Origin: Jannaschia pagri
GTDB taxonomy: Bacteria > Pseudomonadota > Alphaproteobacteria > Rhodobacterales > Rhodobacteraceae
Length of the DNA: 64,000 nucleotides
Direction of reading: 5' to 3'
Assembly: GCF_019655435.1 (NCBI RefSeq)
Contig: NZ_BPFH01000002.1
Coordinates: forward strand, 585,466-649,465
Shown: positions 17,120 through 25,297 of the stretch, piece after piece
Layout of the letters: every line of letters begins with the position of its first letter
Position numbering within the stretch: position 1 is the stretch's first letter
The notes under the pieces: model-generated
What the model saw: the letters and a program-made list of their open reading frames with translations, nothing else
What the model was told of the DNA's origin: nothing
Database searches by the model: none
Made by a program: the position numbers and the translations under genes

Positions 17120-18412
17120 TTATAAGAAGCCGAAGAACCTGGGCACCGCCAGTGAGATGGCGGGCACGTAGGTGATCAGGAAAATCACAAAGATCTCCAC
17201 GGCCAGGAATGGCAGGATCGCCTTAGCGATGGTCTCGACCCGCTCCCCACTGACAGACGAGGCCACAAACAGCACCAACCCCATGGGCGGCGTCGCTAGC
17301 CCCACGGTCAGGTTCACCGACATGATGATCGCGAAATGAACCGGATCGACCCCCAGCGAGGTGAAGATAGGCCCCAAGATCGGCCCCAGGATGATAATCG
17401 CGGGGCCCGCATCCAGGAACATACCGACGATAAACAGAAGCAAGTTGATCAGCAGCAGCAAGACCAGCGGGTTCTCGGACAGCGATAGGATAAAGGCCGC
17501 CAGGGTCTCCGGCGCGTGGCTCAGCGCCACGACCGTTTTGAAGGCCAGCGCCGCCCCGACCAGCAGCAAGACGACCGATGAAATCAGCGCCGCCTTGCCG
17601 AGGACATCGGGCAGGTCCTTCACGGACATCTCCCGCAGGATAAAGATCGAGACCACGGCCGCATAGGCCACCGCCACGGCGGAGGCTTCGGTCGGCGTGA
17701 AGATACCGCCCAGAATACCCCCAAGGATGATGACCGGCGTGAGCAACGGGAAGAACGCCTTGAGCGAGGCTTGCCCCTTCTCGGGCCAGGTCGCCCGACG
17801 CTTCAGGGCCGGCATTGCGTCCGGATTTCGCCGCGCCACAAGGTTGGTGACTGTCATCAGGCCAAGGCCCACAAGAACCCCCGGCACAATCCCGGCCAGG
17901 AACAGGGCGGCGACCGATTGCTCCATGACATAGGCGTAGATGATCATGATCCCCGATGGCGGAATGATCGGCCCGATCACCGAGGATGCTGCGGTCACCG
18001 CGGCCGCGAACCGACGGGTATACCCCTCTTTCTCCATCGCCGGGATCAACATGGACCCCAGCGCGGAGGTATCGGCCACCGCCGACCCGGACAGCCCCGC
18101 GAACAGCATGGACGACAGAATATTCACCTGCGCCAGCCCTGCGCGAAAATGCCCGACGCAGGCCTGGGCAAACTCCACCAGACGCAGGGTAATCCCGCCC
18201 CGGTTCATCATCTCCCCCGCCAACATGAAGAACGGGATCGCCATCAACGGAAAACTGTCCATCCCGTTGTAGGTATTGCGGTAAAGCAGGACGAGGTCCT
18301 TCCCCTGCCCGTTCAGCCACAGCAAGATCCCGGGCGCAGCGAGCAGGGCAAAAAAGACCGGCAGCCCAACCATCAGGAAAATCAGAAAAAGGGGCAGAAA
18401 CCAAACTAGCAT
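17120..18412 (-). CDS. dctM: TRAP transporter large permease DctM
   Basis: A 430-residue membrane protein of about 12 hydrophobic segments and of the full family length. FPLMAIPFFMLAGEMMNRGG and GSAVADTSALGSMLIPAM are typical of the DctM ion- and substrate-conducting subunit. It works with DctQ and DctP to take up an organic acid driven by the sodium gradient. It is separated from dctQ by 139 bases containing a repeated element, which is unusual because dctQ and dctM are generally adjacent or overlapping. Confidence 0.92.
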   Translation of the reverse strand: MLVWFLPLFLIFLMVGLPVFFALLAAPGILLWLNGQGKDLVLLYRNTYNGMDSFPLMAIPFFMLAGEMMNRGGITLRLVEFAQACVGHFRAGLAQVNILSSMLFAGLSGSAVADTSALGSMLIPAMEKEGYTRRFAAAVTAASSVIGPIIPPSGIMIIYAYVMEQSVAALFLAGIVPGVLVGLGLMTVTNLVARRNPDAMPALKRRATWPEKGQASLKAFFPLLTPVIILGGILGGIFTPTEASAVAVAYAAVVSIFILREMSVKDLPDVLGKAALISSVVLLLVGAALAFKTVVALSHAPETLAAFILSLSENPLVLLLLINLLLFIVGMFLDAGPAIIILGPILGPIFTSLGVDPVHFAIIMSVNLTVGLATPPMGLVLFVASSVSGERVETIAKAILPFLAVEIFVIFLITYVPAISLAVPRFFGFL

Positions 18413-18432
18413 AACTGCCCCCGAACCCCTGC

Positions 18433-18488
18433 ATTAAGGTTAACTCGCACCGTCAAACAGCCGCGCGCCCCTCCCCCCATCACGGGTC
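18433..18488. repeat. Dispersed intergenic repeat, copy 1 (between dctQ and dctM)
   Basis: Two exact blocks, ATTAAGGTTAAC at 18433-18444 and CCCATCACGGGTC at 18476-18488, occur in the same order in the gap at 27496-27530. Here the blocks are 31 bases apart, there 10. The second block can fold as CCC/GGG. The copy sits inside the TRAP operon, where it might attenuate or process the transcript. Function unknown. Confidence 0.55.
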
Positions 18489-18551
18489 GCAAAATACTCA
18501 TGACGCTCCGCTCGCCCCCCAGCGTACCGTGGCAGACAACAGCGCCGCCCA

Positions 18552-19130
18552 TCACTCCGCCCCCACCGTCGAGGCCATGGGGATCTCCGCCAAATCCCCT
18601 CCGCGCCCGGCGAGTGTCGCGATCTGCCGGAGGATCAGCTCAAGGGTGACGGAGACCATCATGACAATGCCCACCAGGAGCGACGCCATCATCCAACTGC
18701 GGGGCATCTTCTCCCACCCGTCGAGGGTCGGGTAATACAAGGACGAGGTCTTGAACCGGCCCGAGAAGCCCGTCACCTCGGACCACCCAATTTGCGCGGC
18801 CACGATCAGCACCAACAGCGACAGAAGCAACAGACATAGCGTCAGCACACCACCCACAAATCGGGGCAAGGCCAGTTGGATCATGTCGATGGCGACAAAC
18901 CCGCCACGCCGCAAAGCGGTCGGCGCCACGACCATCAGCCAAAGCATGAGAAACCGCGCCGCCTCCTCGGGCCAGGGCAGCGGGTTGGACAGGACATAGC
19001 GCCAAAACACTTGGATCAGGATGAAGACGACCATCAGTGCCATGCAGACGATGCCCAGCGCGCGCCCAGCCGTCAGAACGGGCGCATTGATCTTCGCCAG
19101 CAGGTTCGCCGCTGTGACGTGCCAGGCCAT
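18552..19130 (-). CDS. dctQ: TRAP transporter small permease DctQ
   Basis: A 192-residue protein with four transmembrane segments. The family motif WPEEAARFLMLWLMVVAPTA is intact and is followed by LRRGGFVAIDM. The start ATG (MAWHVTAANLL) has GGGAGGAAT just upstream, which decides it over longer in-frame options. It is the first gene of the dctQMP operon and lies downstream of a DeoR regulator gene on the same strand, with candidate operators in the gap between them. Confidence 0.9.
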   Translation of the reverse strand: MAWHVTAANLLAKINAPVLTAGRALGIVCMALMVVFILIQVFWRYVLSNPLPWPEEAARFLMLWLMVVAPTALRRGGFVAIDMIQLALPRFVGGVLTLCLLLLSLLVLIVAAQIGWSEVTGFSGRFKTSSLYYPTLDGWEKMPRSWMMASLLVGIVMMVSVTLELILRQIATLAGRGGDLAEIPMASTVGAE

Positions 19131-19160
19131 TATTCCTCCCCTCACGCGGACTCCGCAGTG

Positions 19161-19198
19161 GAAAGCGATGCTTTCGAAACGGCGCGCGTTGTTTTCGA
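19161..19198. promoter_or_regulatory. Candidate DeoR operator upstream of dctQ
   Basis: The dctQ leader has a perfect inverted repeat GAAAGC-GAT-GCTTTC at 19161-19175 and the palindrome TTTCGAAA at 19172-19179, followed by TTTTCGA at 19192-19198. TTTCGAAA recurs upstream of the deoR gene at 20043-20050. The shared word and its placement suggest the DeoR protein binds both. This is inference from sequence symmetry. Confidence 0.4.
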
Positions 19199-19244
19199 TT
19201 TGGGCGGAACCGAAACCACCTGTCAAGAATGAACTACAGATCCT

Positions 19245-20006
19245 TCATGACGTGGCGATGACCAGCTCCACCTCACAGGATGCGCAAAGCGGCGCGACCC
19301 AGGGCGGCAGCGGTCCCGCCGTCACAAGGGTGTGGATGCTCGACAGATGTCCAAAGCGGCACGGGGCCGTGCGGCTGAACTTGCCCGGATCCACGGCCAG
19401 GATGATGTGGCGCGCGCCCTCCATCATCGCGCGACAGACCTGCACTTCGCCCAGGTCGTAGTCCAACAAAACACCGTCTTCGGCCACAGCCGCCGCGCCG
19501 ATCACCGCGTGGTCAGGGCGGAACTGGCGCACGTAGTCCACGGCCTCCGCCCCGAGGATCGCACCATCGCTGCGGCGCACGGCACCCCCGGGAACGACAA
19601 CCTCAAGCCCCTGAAAAACCCTTATTTCCGATGCTAGATCGACGTTGTCGACGACGACGCGCAGGTGCTGGGCACGGGTAAGATGGCGGGCGACTTGGGC
19701 CGTCGTCGTGCCCGCGTTCAGGAAAACGGCCCCCGTCGGCGGCAGGCGTGCGGCCACTGCCGCACCGATAGCGATCTTCGCTGGTAGCGCCTCGGTCTCC
19801 CGCTCGGCGGGCGTCGCATATTCGGCCCCACCGACCAGGGTGGCGCCACCGTGGAACCGCACGATGTGGTGCAGTTCCGCCAAGACCTGCAGATCCTTGC
19901 GAATGGTCTGGGGCGAGGTTGCGAAACGCGCGGAGAGGTCTTCGACCCGCACGCGCGATGTCTCTTCGATCAGCGATAAAATTTTCTGCTGGCGCTGAGT
20001 CAGCAT
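19245..20006 (-). CDS. DeoR/GlpR family transcriptional regulator
   Basis: A 253-residue repressor. The N-terminal HTH has the family form (ILSLIEETSRVRVEDLSARF then SPQTIRKDLQVL) and the C-terminal sugar-phosphate isomerase-like sensor domain follows, with VFLNAGTTTAQVARHL. Such proteins respond to phosphorylated sugars. It precedes the TRAP operon on the same strand, and TTTCGAAA words lie before both units. The E. coli sulfoglycolysis regulator (YihW/CsqR) is also DeoR-type, so control of the sugar operon at 4840-13811 is possible but unproven. Confidence 0.9.
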   Translation of the reverse strand: MLTQRQQKILSLIEETSRVRVEDLSARFATSPQTIRKDLQVLAELHHIVRFHGGATLVGGAEYATPAERETEALPAKIAIGAAVAARLPPTGAVFLNAGTTTAQVARHLTRAQHLRVVVDNVDLASEIRVFQGLEVVVPGGAVRRSDGAILGAEAVDYVRQFRPDHAVIGAAAVAEDGVLLDYDLGEVQVCRAMMEGARHIILAVDPGKFSRTAPCRFGHLSSIHTLVTAGPLPPWVAPLCASCEVELVIATS

Positions 20007-20042
20007 CGCCCAACTCCCCCGTTGGGCAACAATCTGACAGCA

Positions 20043-20050
20043 TTTCGAAA
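20043..20050. promoter_or_regulatory. TTTCGAAA palindrome upstream of deoR
   Basis: The octamer lies 37-44 bases before the deoR start and matches the one before dctQ. It could be an autoregulatory operator. The next bases (GAAACGAAAG) partly repeat it and also form the tail of the adjoining terminator on the minus strand, so the two functions overlap. Confidence 0.35.
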
Positions 20051-20054
20051 GAAA

Positions 20055-20083
20055 CGAAAGGCCCCAATGCGCGCGGCCTTTCG
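20055..20083 (-). terminator. Rho-independent terminator after the ABC ATPase gene
   Basis: A 9-bp perfect stem, CGAAAGGCC (20055-20063) with GGCCTTTCG (20075-20083), lies 22 bases after the ATPase stop. Read on the minus strand it is followed by TTTCTTTCG, a partial U-tract. It separates the ATPase transcript from deoR. Confidence 0.7.
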
Positions 20084-20104
20084 GATGAGTGGGTCAGCGC
20101 AGGC

Positions 20105-21160
<1,056 letters not shown>

Positions 21161-21162
21161 TC

Positions 21163-21882
21163 CTATCCCTCTCTCTTGTCCGGAAAGCGCCAGTCCCTCA
21201 GGTCGCCGGCGATTTTGATGACCGCATCGCGCAGATGCGGCAGATGTTTTTCCATGTCCGCCAGGCTGCCCCGCACAGTCGAGGAGGTCACCGACACGGC
21301 CCCCTGGACGCGACCGCTGGACGACAACACCGGCATGGCAATGCAATGGATGCCGGGCTCGTGTTCTTCCCGGTCGAAGGCATGGCCAGCGGCCCGGATC
21401 TCGGCAAGCTCCGCGCGCATCCCCTCGGGTGAGGTCAGCGTCGTATCGGTGAACCGGTGCCAACTTTGCTGGGCCAAAACGGGCGCCAAGTCCTCTTCCG
21501 GTAGCCAAGCCAGCATGGCCTTGCCAACCCCCGTGCAATAGGCCGGACCGATCTTTCCAGCGTCCGAATACATCGGCACGGGCGAGGCTGCGTTCCGCTT
21601 GTCGACATAAAGCACCGACGCGCCATCCAGCTGCGCAAGATGCACCGTTTCCCCAACGATGCGGCTGAGGTCGTCCAAATGCCCCCGCGCGATGGGCGCC
21701 AGACTAGATTGCGCCCAGGCCGCATGGGCCATGCGAACCAGCCTCATACCGGGGGCATAGGTGCCCCGGTCCGGGTCCACCATCAGCATGCCTTGATTCG
21801 TCAGCGTCTGGAGCAAGCGATAGAGCGTGGCCTTCGGGAACGGCGCGGTCTCCAACAACTCGGAAAAGCGCACGGGCCGCAT
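21163..21882 (-). CDS. IclR family regulator, 5'-truncated
   Basis: The C-terminal effector domain (VGETVHLAQLDGASVLYVDK, then the GIHCIAMPV region) is complete. Only part of the winged helix remains, as RPVRFSELLETAPFPKATLY. The first helix usual in IclR proteins, about 20 residues, is missing: the frame upstream of MRPVRF has no family resemblance and no ribosome binding site. The break coincides with the point where the plus strand begins to encode the tail of a solute-binding protein. I infer a deletion that removed the start of both genes. If translated from ATG 21882 it would give 239 residues with doubtful DNA binding. The ABC ATPase follows after 2 nt. Confidence 0.75.
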   Translation of the reverse strand: MRPVRFSELLETAPFPKATLYRLLQTLTNQGMLMVDPDRGTYAPGMRLVRMAHAAWAQSSLAPIARGHLDDLSRIVGETVHLAQLDGASVLYVDKRNAASPVPMYSDAGKIGPAYCTGVGKAMLAWLPEEDLAPVLAQQSWHRFTDTTLTSPEGMRAELAEIRAAGHAFDREEHEPGIHCIAMPVLSSSGRVQGAVSVTSSTVRGSLADMEKHLPHLRDAVIKIAGDLRDWRFPDKREG

Positions 21883-22054
21883 GCTGTCCGAGAATGCCCC
21901 GGGCGGCATCGCGCAGTTCTTCGACCGGGACTTCCCGGCGGAAATGGCGGCGCTGGGGATGGAAGGTCTCCAGGAATTCATGGTGTTCCCCGACAACCTG
22001 GACGACATCCTGGGCCGCTTGGAACAGGCGCGTCAGCGTATCTACGCCAACTGA
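21881..22054 (+). pseudogene. C-terminal remnant of an ABC sugar solute-binding protein
   Basis: About 57 residues, from MLSENAPGGIAQFFDRD to GRLEQARQRIYAN and a stop, match the usual C-terminal end of extracellular solute-binding proteins of CUT1 sugar transporters. No signal peptide or remaining part of the protein exists upstream: that space encodes IclR on the other strand. The two permease genes downstream on the same strand would normally follow an intact binding-protein gene. This is therefore a fragment left by a deletion ending near 21880, not a functional gene. Confidence 0.7.
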
Positions 22055-22210
22055 CCTTGCCTGGTCCCATCGGGGCGGCGGGAAACCCCGTCCCGGTGGG
22101 GCCGGGATACCCTTTGTAGGGCGGGGGCCTCTCCGCCCTACCCACTGACCCATTCGCGCGCTGGGCCGTCCATAGGCCATCGCCGCATGTGCCTGGAAAG
22201 GACCACCCGC

Positions 22211-22669
22211 ATGATCCGCGCCACCGCGATTGCCCTTCCGCTTGTGACCGCCGCGACCTTTGCGGCCGCCCAGGACGTGCAGGGCACCTGCCGGGATGGC
22301 GCGCTTTGGTGGGGTACGGCGGGGGCAGCCGGGCTCGGCCCGTGCGAGTCCCCCGAAGAGGGTTTTTTCGTTTTGACCTGCGCCGAGGGGCAAACCCGCC
22401 TCCGCGTCACCAGCCCCTACCCCGTAGCAGCAGGGCAGCGCGGCACGGTTGATGTGTCCGTCGACGGGCGCCGGTGGCGGCTGGAAGGCCGCGGCGCGGA
22501 CGACGCCCGCACCGGTCAGCGCATCCTCGACCAAGTCGACATACCCGGCGACGTCCTGGATGCCTTGGCCGCCGGGGCCACGGCCAGCTTTTACATGCCG
22601 ACTGAAACCCGACCCATCCATCTCACCGGATCGCAGGCGGCCCTCACCGCCATGCGGACCGACTGCTGA
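22211..22669 (+). CDS. Secreted small protein, unknown
   Basis: A 152-residue protein with a clear signal peptide (MIRATAIALPLVTAATFAAA, cleavage before QDVQ). The mature part has four cysteines (GTCRDG, LGPCES, VLTCAEG, TDC at the end), which may form two disulfides in the periplasm, and is predicted mainly beta. I do not recognise the family. It lies between the binding-protein remnant and the first permease gene, a place where a transporter operon normally has nothing. Confidence 0.65.
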   Translation: MIRATAIALPLVTAATFAAAQDVQGTCRDGALWWGTAGAAGLGPCESPEEGFFVLTCAEGQTRLRVTSPYPVAAGQRGTVDVSVDGRRWRLEGRGADDARTGQRILDQVDIPGDVLDALAAGATASFYMPTETRPIHLTGSQAALTAMRTDC

Positions 22670-22724
22670 GGCGTGGTGACGTGCCCCAATCCACCCGACG
22701 GTCCCCGCTGAAGGAGTTCGCCCG

Positions 22725-23663
22725 ATGACCAACGTATCCCCGGCCGTCCCGACGACATCGTCCTCCGGCGACACGCGTGGTTGGTACCGCCGCAATGAGA
22801 TCGCGGTGACCCCCTGGCTGTTTTTGGCGCCGGGCCTGCTGTTCTTTGCGTTCTACGTCATCATTCCGATCTTTCAGTCGTTCAACATCTCGCTCTACCG
22901 CTGGGATGGCCTCGGCGAAGCGACCTACATCGGCCTCGCCAACTACCAAGAGTTGATGACCGACCGCGCCTTTGAGATCAGCTTTTGGAACAACGCCAAA
23001 TGGCTGCTGCTCTATCTGCTAGCGATCCCCATGGGGCTGGGCATCGCCCTGTTCTTGAACCAGACGGTGGTGGGGATCCGGCTGTATAAGTCGCTGTTCT
23101 TCTTCCCCTTCGTCATCAGCCAGGTGGTCGTGGGCCTAGTGTTCTCGTGGTTCTACCTGCCGAAAGAAGGGCTGCTGAACGCCTTCCTGGGTGTCTTTGG
23201 CCTGGGACCCGTCAACATCCTGGGCGACCCGACGATGGCGACCTATGGCATCATCGCCGCCGGTCTCTGGCCCCAGACGGCCTATTGCATGATCCTCTAT
23301 CTCACGGGCCTCAACGCCGTGGACCCAGAACAGGTCGAAGCGGCCCGCCTCGATGGGGCTAAGGGGCACAAGATGCTCTGGTACGTCATCATCCCGCAGT
23401 TGAAGCCCGCGACCTTCATCGCCTTCGTCGTCACGATCATCGGCGCTTTGCGGTCGTTCGACCTCATCTCAATCATGACGAACGGAGGCCCCTTCGGCTC
23501 CACCAGGGTCCTGTCCTTCTACATGTTCGAAAAGGCCCTGGCCGAGTTCGGCTTCCGCATGGGCTACGGCGCGGCCATCGCGGTTGTTCTGTTCCTCATA
23601 ATGCTGGTGTTTATCGCTTATTTCCTGTGGTCCATGTACCGCGACGAAAAGGTGGCACGGTGA
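22725..23663 (+). CDS. ABC sugar transporter permease (MalF/UgpA type)
   Basis: A 312-residue integral membrane protein with six hydrophobic segments. The EAA loop EAARLDGAKGHKMLWYVIIP that contacts the ATPase is intact. An AAGGAG ribosome binding site precedes the ATG. It belongs to the CUT1 class for oligosaccharides or glycosides. The partner permease starts 757 nt downstream, with two small unrelated genes between them. Adjacent galactosidases suggest a galactoside ligand. Its own binding protein is truncated. Confidence 0.9.
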   Translation: MTNVSPAVPTTSSSGDTRGWYRRNEIAVTPWLFLAPGLLFFAFYVIIPIFQSFNISLYRWDGLGEATYIGLANYQELMTDRAFEISFWNNAKWLLLYLLAIPMGLGIALFLNQTVVGIRLYKSLFFFPFVISQVVVGLVFSWFYLPKEGLLNAFLGVFGLGPVNILGDPTMATYGIIAAGLWPQTAYCMILYLTGLNAVDPEQVEAARLDGAKGHKMLWYVIIPQLKPATFIAFVVTIIGALRSFDLISIMTNGGPFGSTRVLSFYMFEKALAEFGFRMGYGAAIAVVLFLIMLVFIAYFLWSMYRDEKVAR

Positions 23664-24058
23664 TGCGATCTATGCTCCTCCTACCCCTGCTCGCTATCGC
23701 AGGGCCCGCATTCGGGGATCTGCTCGACGTGACCGCGCCGATTACGCGCGATCTGCCGGTCCGCGAAGGCACCTTCGGGACGGACAGATGCGGCGGCCTG
23801 ATGATGCTCGTCCTTGCGGGCGAAGTGATAAACGAACCGGACCGTCATAACCCGCAGATAAACCTTGCGCTCATGGGCTTTATAGAAAGCGGCATGAGGC
23901 GAACCACCCGGACCCAGGCCGAAGTGATGGCGAAGATGAAGGACTACGCGGTAGCCTATTCAAAACAGCCGATCGGTAAGCCGGAGTCTTATGAGGTCAT
24001 GATGGATGATGCCCGCTATTGTCGGGCATTGGCTCGGAGCATCGGCAAGCTTCCATGA
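23663..24058 (+). CDS. Secreted small protein between ABC permease genes, unknown
   Basis: A 131-residue protein with a signal peptide (MRSMLLLPLLAIAGPAFG). Its ATG overlaps the permease stop (TGATG), so translation is probably coupled. Two cysteines (TDRCGGL and ARYCRAL) could pair. No family is recognised. It overlaps the next small gene by 4 nt, so the two behave as an insert in the transporter operon. Confidence 0.6.
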   Translation: MRSMLLLPLLAIAGPAFGDLLDVTAPITRDLPVREGTFGTDRCGGLMMLVLAGEVINEPDRHNPQINLALMGFIESGMRRTTRTQAEVMAKMKDYAVAYSKQPIGKPESYEVMMDDARYCRALARSIGKLP

Positions 24059-24417
24059 CCCGCACTGAATTCGACATCCTCTGCGCCCGGCACCCCGGCG
24101 CCGTTCTGTCAGGCCCCGGAGAACTGGACGCCTGGAAGATCGGCGGAAAGATGTTCGCCTGTTTCGGCCATACCGACACGCGTGCCACCAACGACGACCA
24201 TGCTGTCGTTCGATGCGCGGACGGTGAAATGGCCAAGATGCTTATCGAGACCGGGACCGCCCGAAAACCCGCCTATTTCCGGGGCGCTTGGGTCCGGTTG
24301 GACTTGGCCGACCTCGACCCGGAGGAGGCCGCGCACCGCATCGCCGTCTCCTACGATACCATTCGCGCCGGCCTGACCAAAAAGGTCCAAGCCACCCTGC
24401 CACCACAGGAGACTTAG
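24055..24417 (+). CDS. MmcQ/YjbR family protein
   Basis: A 120-residue protein of the YjbR fold, similar to type III chaperone-like and DNA-binding small proteins. LDAWKIGGKMFACFG and the ending PAYFRGAWVRLDLADLD are typical family segments, the latter resembling the usual 'W..v.ld' strand. Function of the family is not well established. It overlaps the upstream small gene by 4 nt and ends 3 nt before the second permease, so it is cotranscribed with the transporter although unrelated to it. Confidence 0.75.
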   Translation: MTRTEFDILCARHPGAVLSGPGELDAWKIGGKMFACFGHTDTRATNDDHAVVRCADGEMAKMLIETGTARKPAYFRGAWVRLDLADLDPEEAAHRIAVSYDTIRAGLTKKVQATLPPQET

Positions 24418-24420
24418 ACG

Positions 24421-25269
24421 ATGTTCCCCACCCCCATCGAAAAATCCTCCCGACAGTGGCAAATCACCTATCAGGCGATCCTGCCCTTGGCGCTCATCCT
24501 CTGGTTGCTGCCCCTGATCGCGGTGATGATCTTTTCGATCAAGCCCGATGCTGATTTCACCAACGGCAACTACTGGGGCATGCCCTCGTCCTTCAACCTG
24601 TTCGAGAACTACGGCAAGGTCTTCTTCGAGAGCGACATGCCGCGCTATTTGCTCAACAGCTTGGTCATCACCATTCCGACCGTGATCGGCACCGTCGCCC
24701 TGTCCTGTATGACGGGCTTTGCCCTCGGCGTGTATAAATTCAAGGGCAACCTGCTGATCTTCTTCATGTTCATCGCAGGCAACTTCGTGCCCTTCCAAAT
24801 CCTGATGGTGCCCGTGCGCGATTTCACCATCGACCTGAACCTCTACGACACGAAGACCGGGCTGATCCTCTTCCACATCGCGTTCCAAACCGGGTTCTGT
24901 ACGCTCTTCATGCGCAACTTCATCCGCGCCCTACCCTATCCCCTGATCGAGGCCGCGCGGGTCGAGGGCGTCGCCGAATGGCGCATCTTCTGGTTCGTCG
25001 TCATGCCCCTGATGAAGCCCGCCATCGCCGCCCTAGCGGTGCTGATATTCACCTTCATCTGGAACGACTTCTTCTGGGCCATCGTCCTGACCCAGGGCCC
25101 CGACAGCCAGCCGGTGACCGCAGGCATCACCTCCTTCAACTCGGAGTATCGCGCCGCCTATCACCTGATGAGCGCAGGCAGCATCGTCGCCGCCCTGCCG
25201 CCGGTGGCCATGTTCTTTCTGATGCAAAAGCACTTCATCGCGGGCCTCACGCTGGGCGCCGTCAAGTAA
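24421..25269 (+). CDS. ABC sugar transporter permease (MalG type)
   Basis: A 282-residue membrane protein with six hydrophobic segments and an EAA loop, EAARVEGVAEWRIFWFVVMP. It is the second CUT1 permease and pairs with the product of the 22725 gene. The ending FFLMQKHFIAGLTLGAVK is the usual MalG-type C-terminus, which is a sign that the gene is complete. The alpha-galactosidase gene follows after 28 bases, so uptake and hydrolysis of the galactoside are probably coexpressed. Confidence 0.92.
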   Translation: MFPTPIEKSSRQWQITYQAILPLALILWLLPLIAVMIFSIKPDADFTNGNYWGMPSSFNLFENYGKVFFESDMPRYLLNSLVITIPTVIGTVALSCMTGFALGVYKFKGNLLIFFMFIAGNFVPFQILMVPVRDFTIDLNLYDTKTGLILFHIAFQTGFCTLFMRNFIRALPYPLIEAARVEGVAEWRIFWFVVMPLMKPAIAALAVLIFTFIWNDFFWAIVLTQGPDSQPVTAGITSFNSEYRAAYHLMSAGSIVAALPPVAMFFLMQKHFIAGLTLGAVK

Positions 25270-25297
25270 GACAACCCTCCAGACTGGGACCCCACCG

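Noticed and set aside
16023..19130. TRAP transporter assigned as the sulfoquinovose or sulfolactate carrier
   Set aside because: The position is suggestive and the family takes organic anions, but nothing in DctP sequence that I can read identifies the ligand, so no substrate was given.
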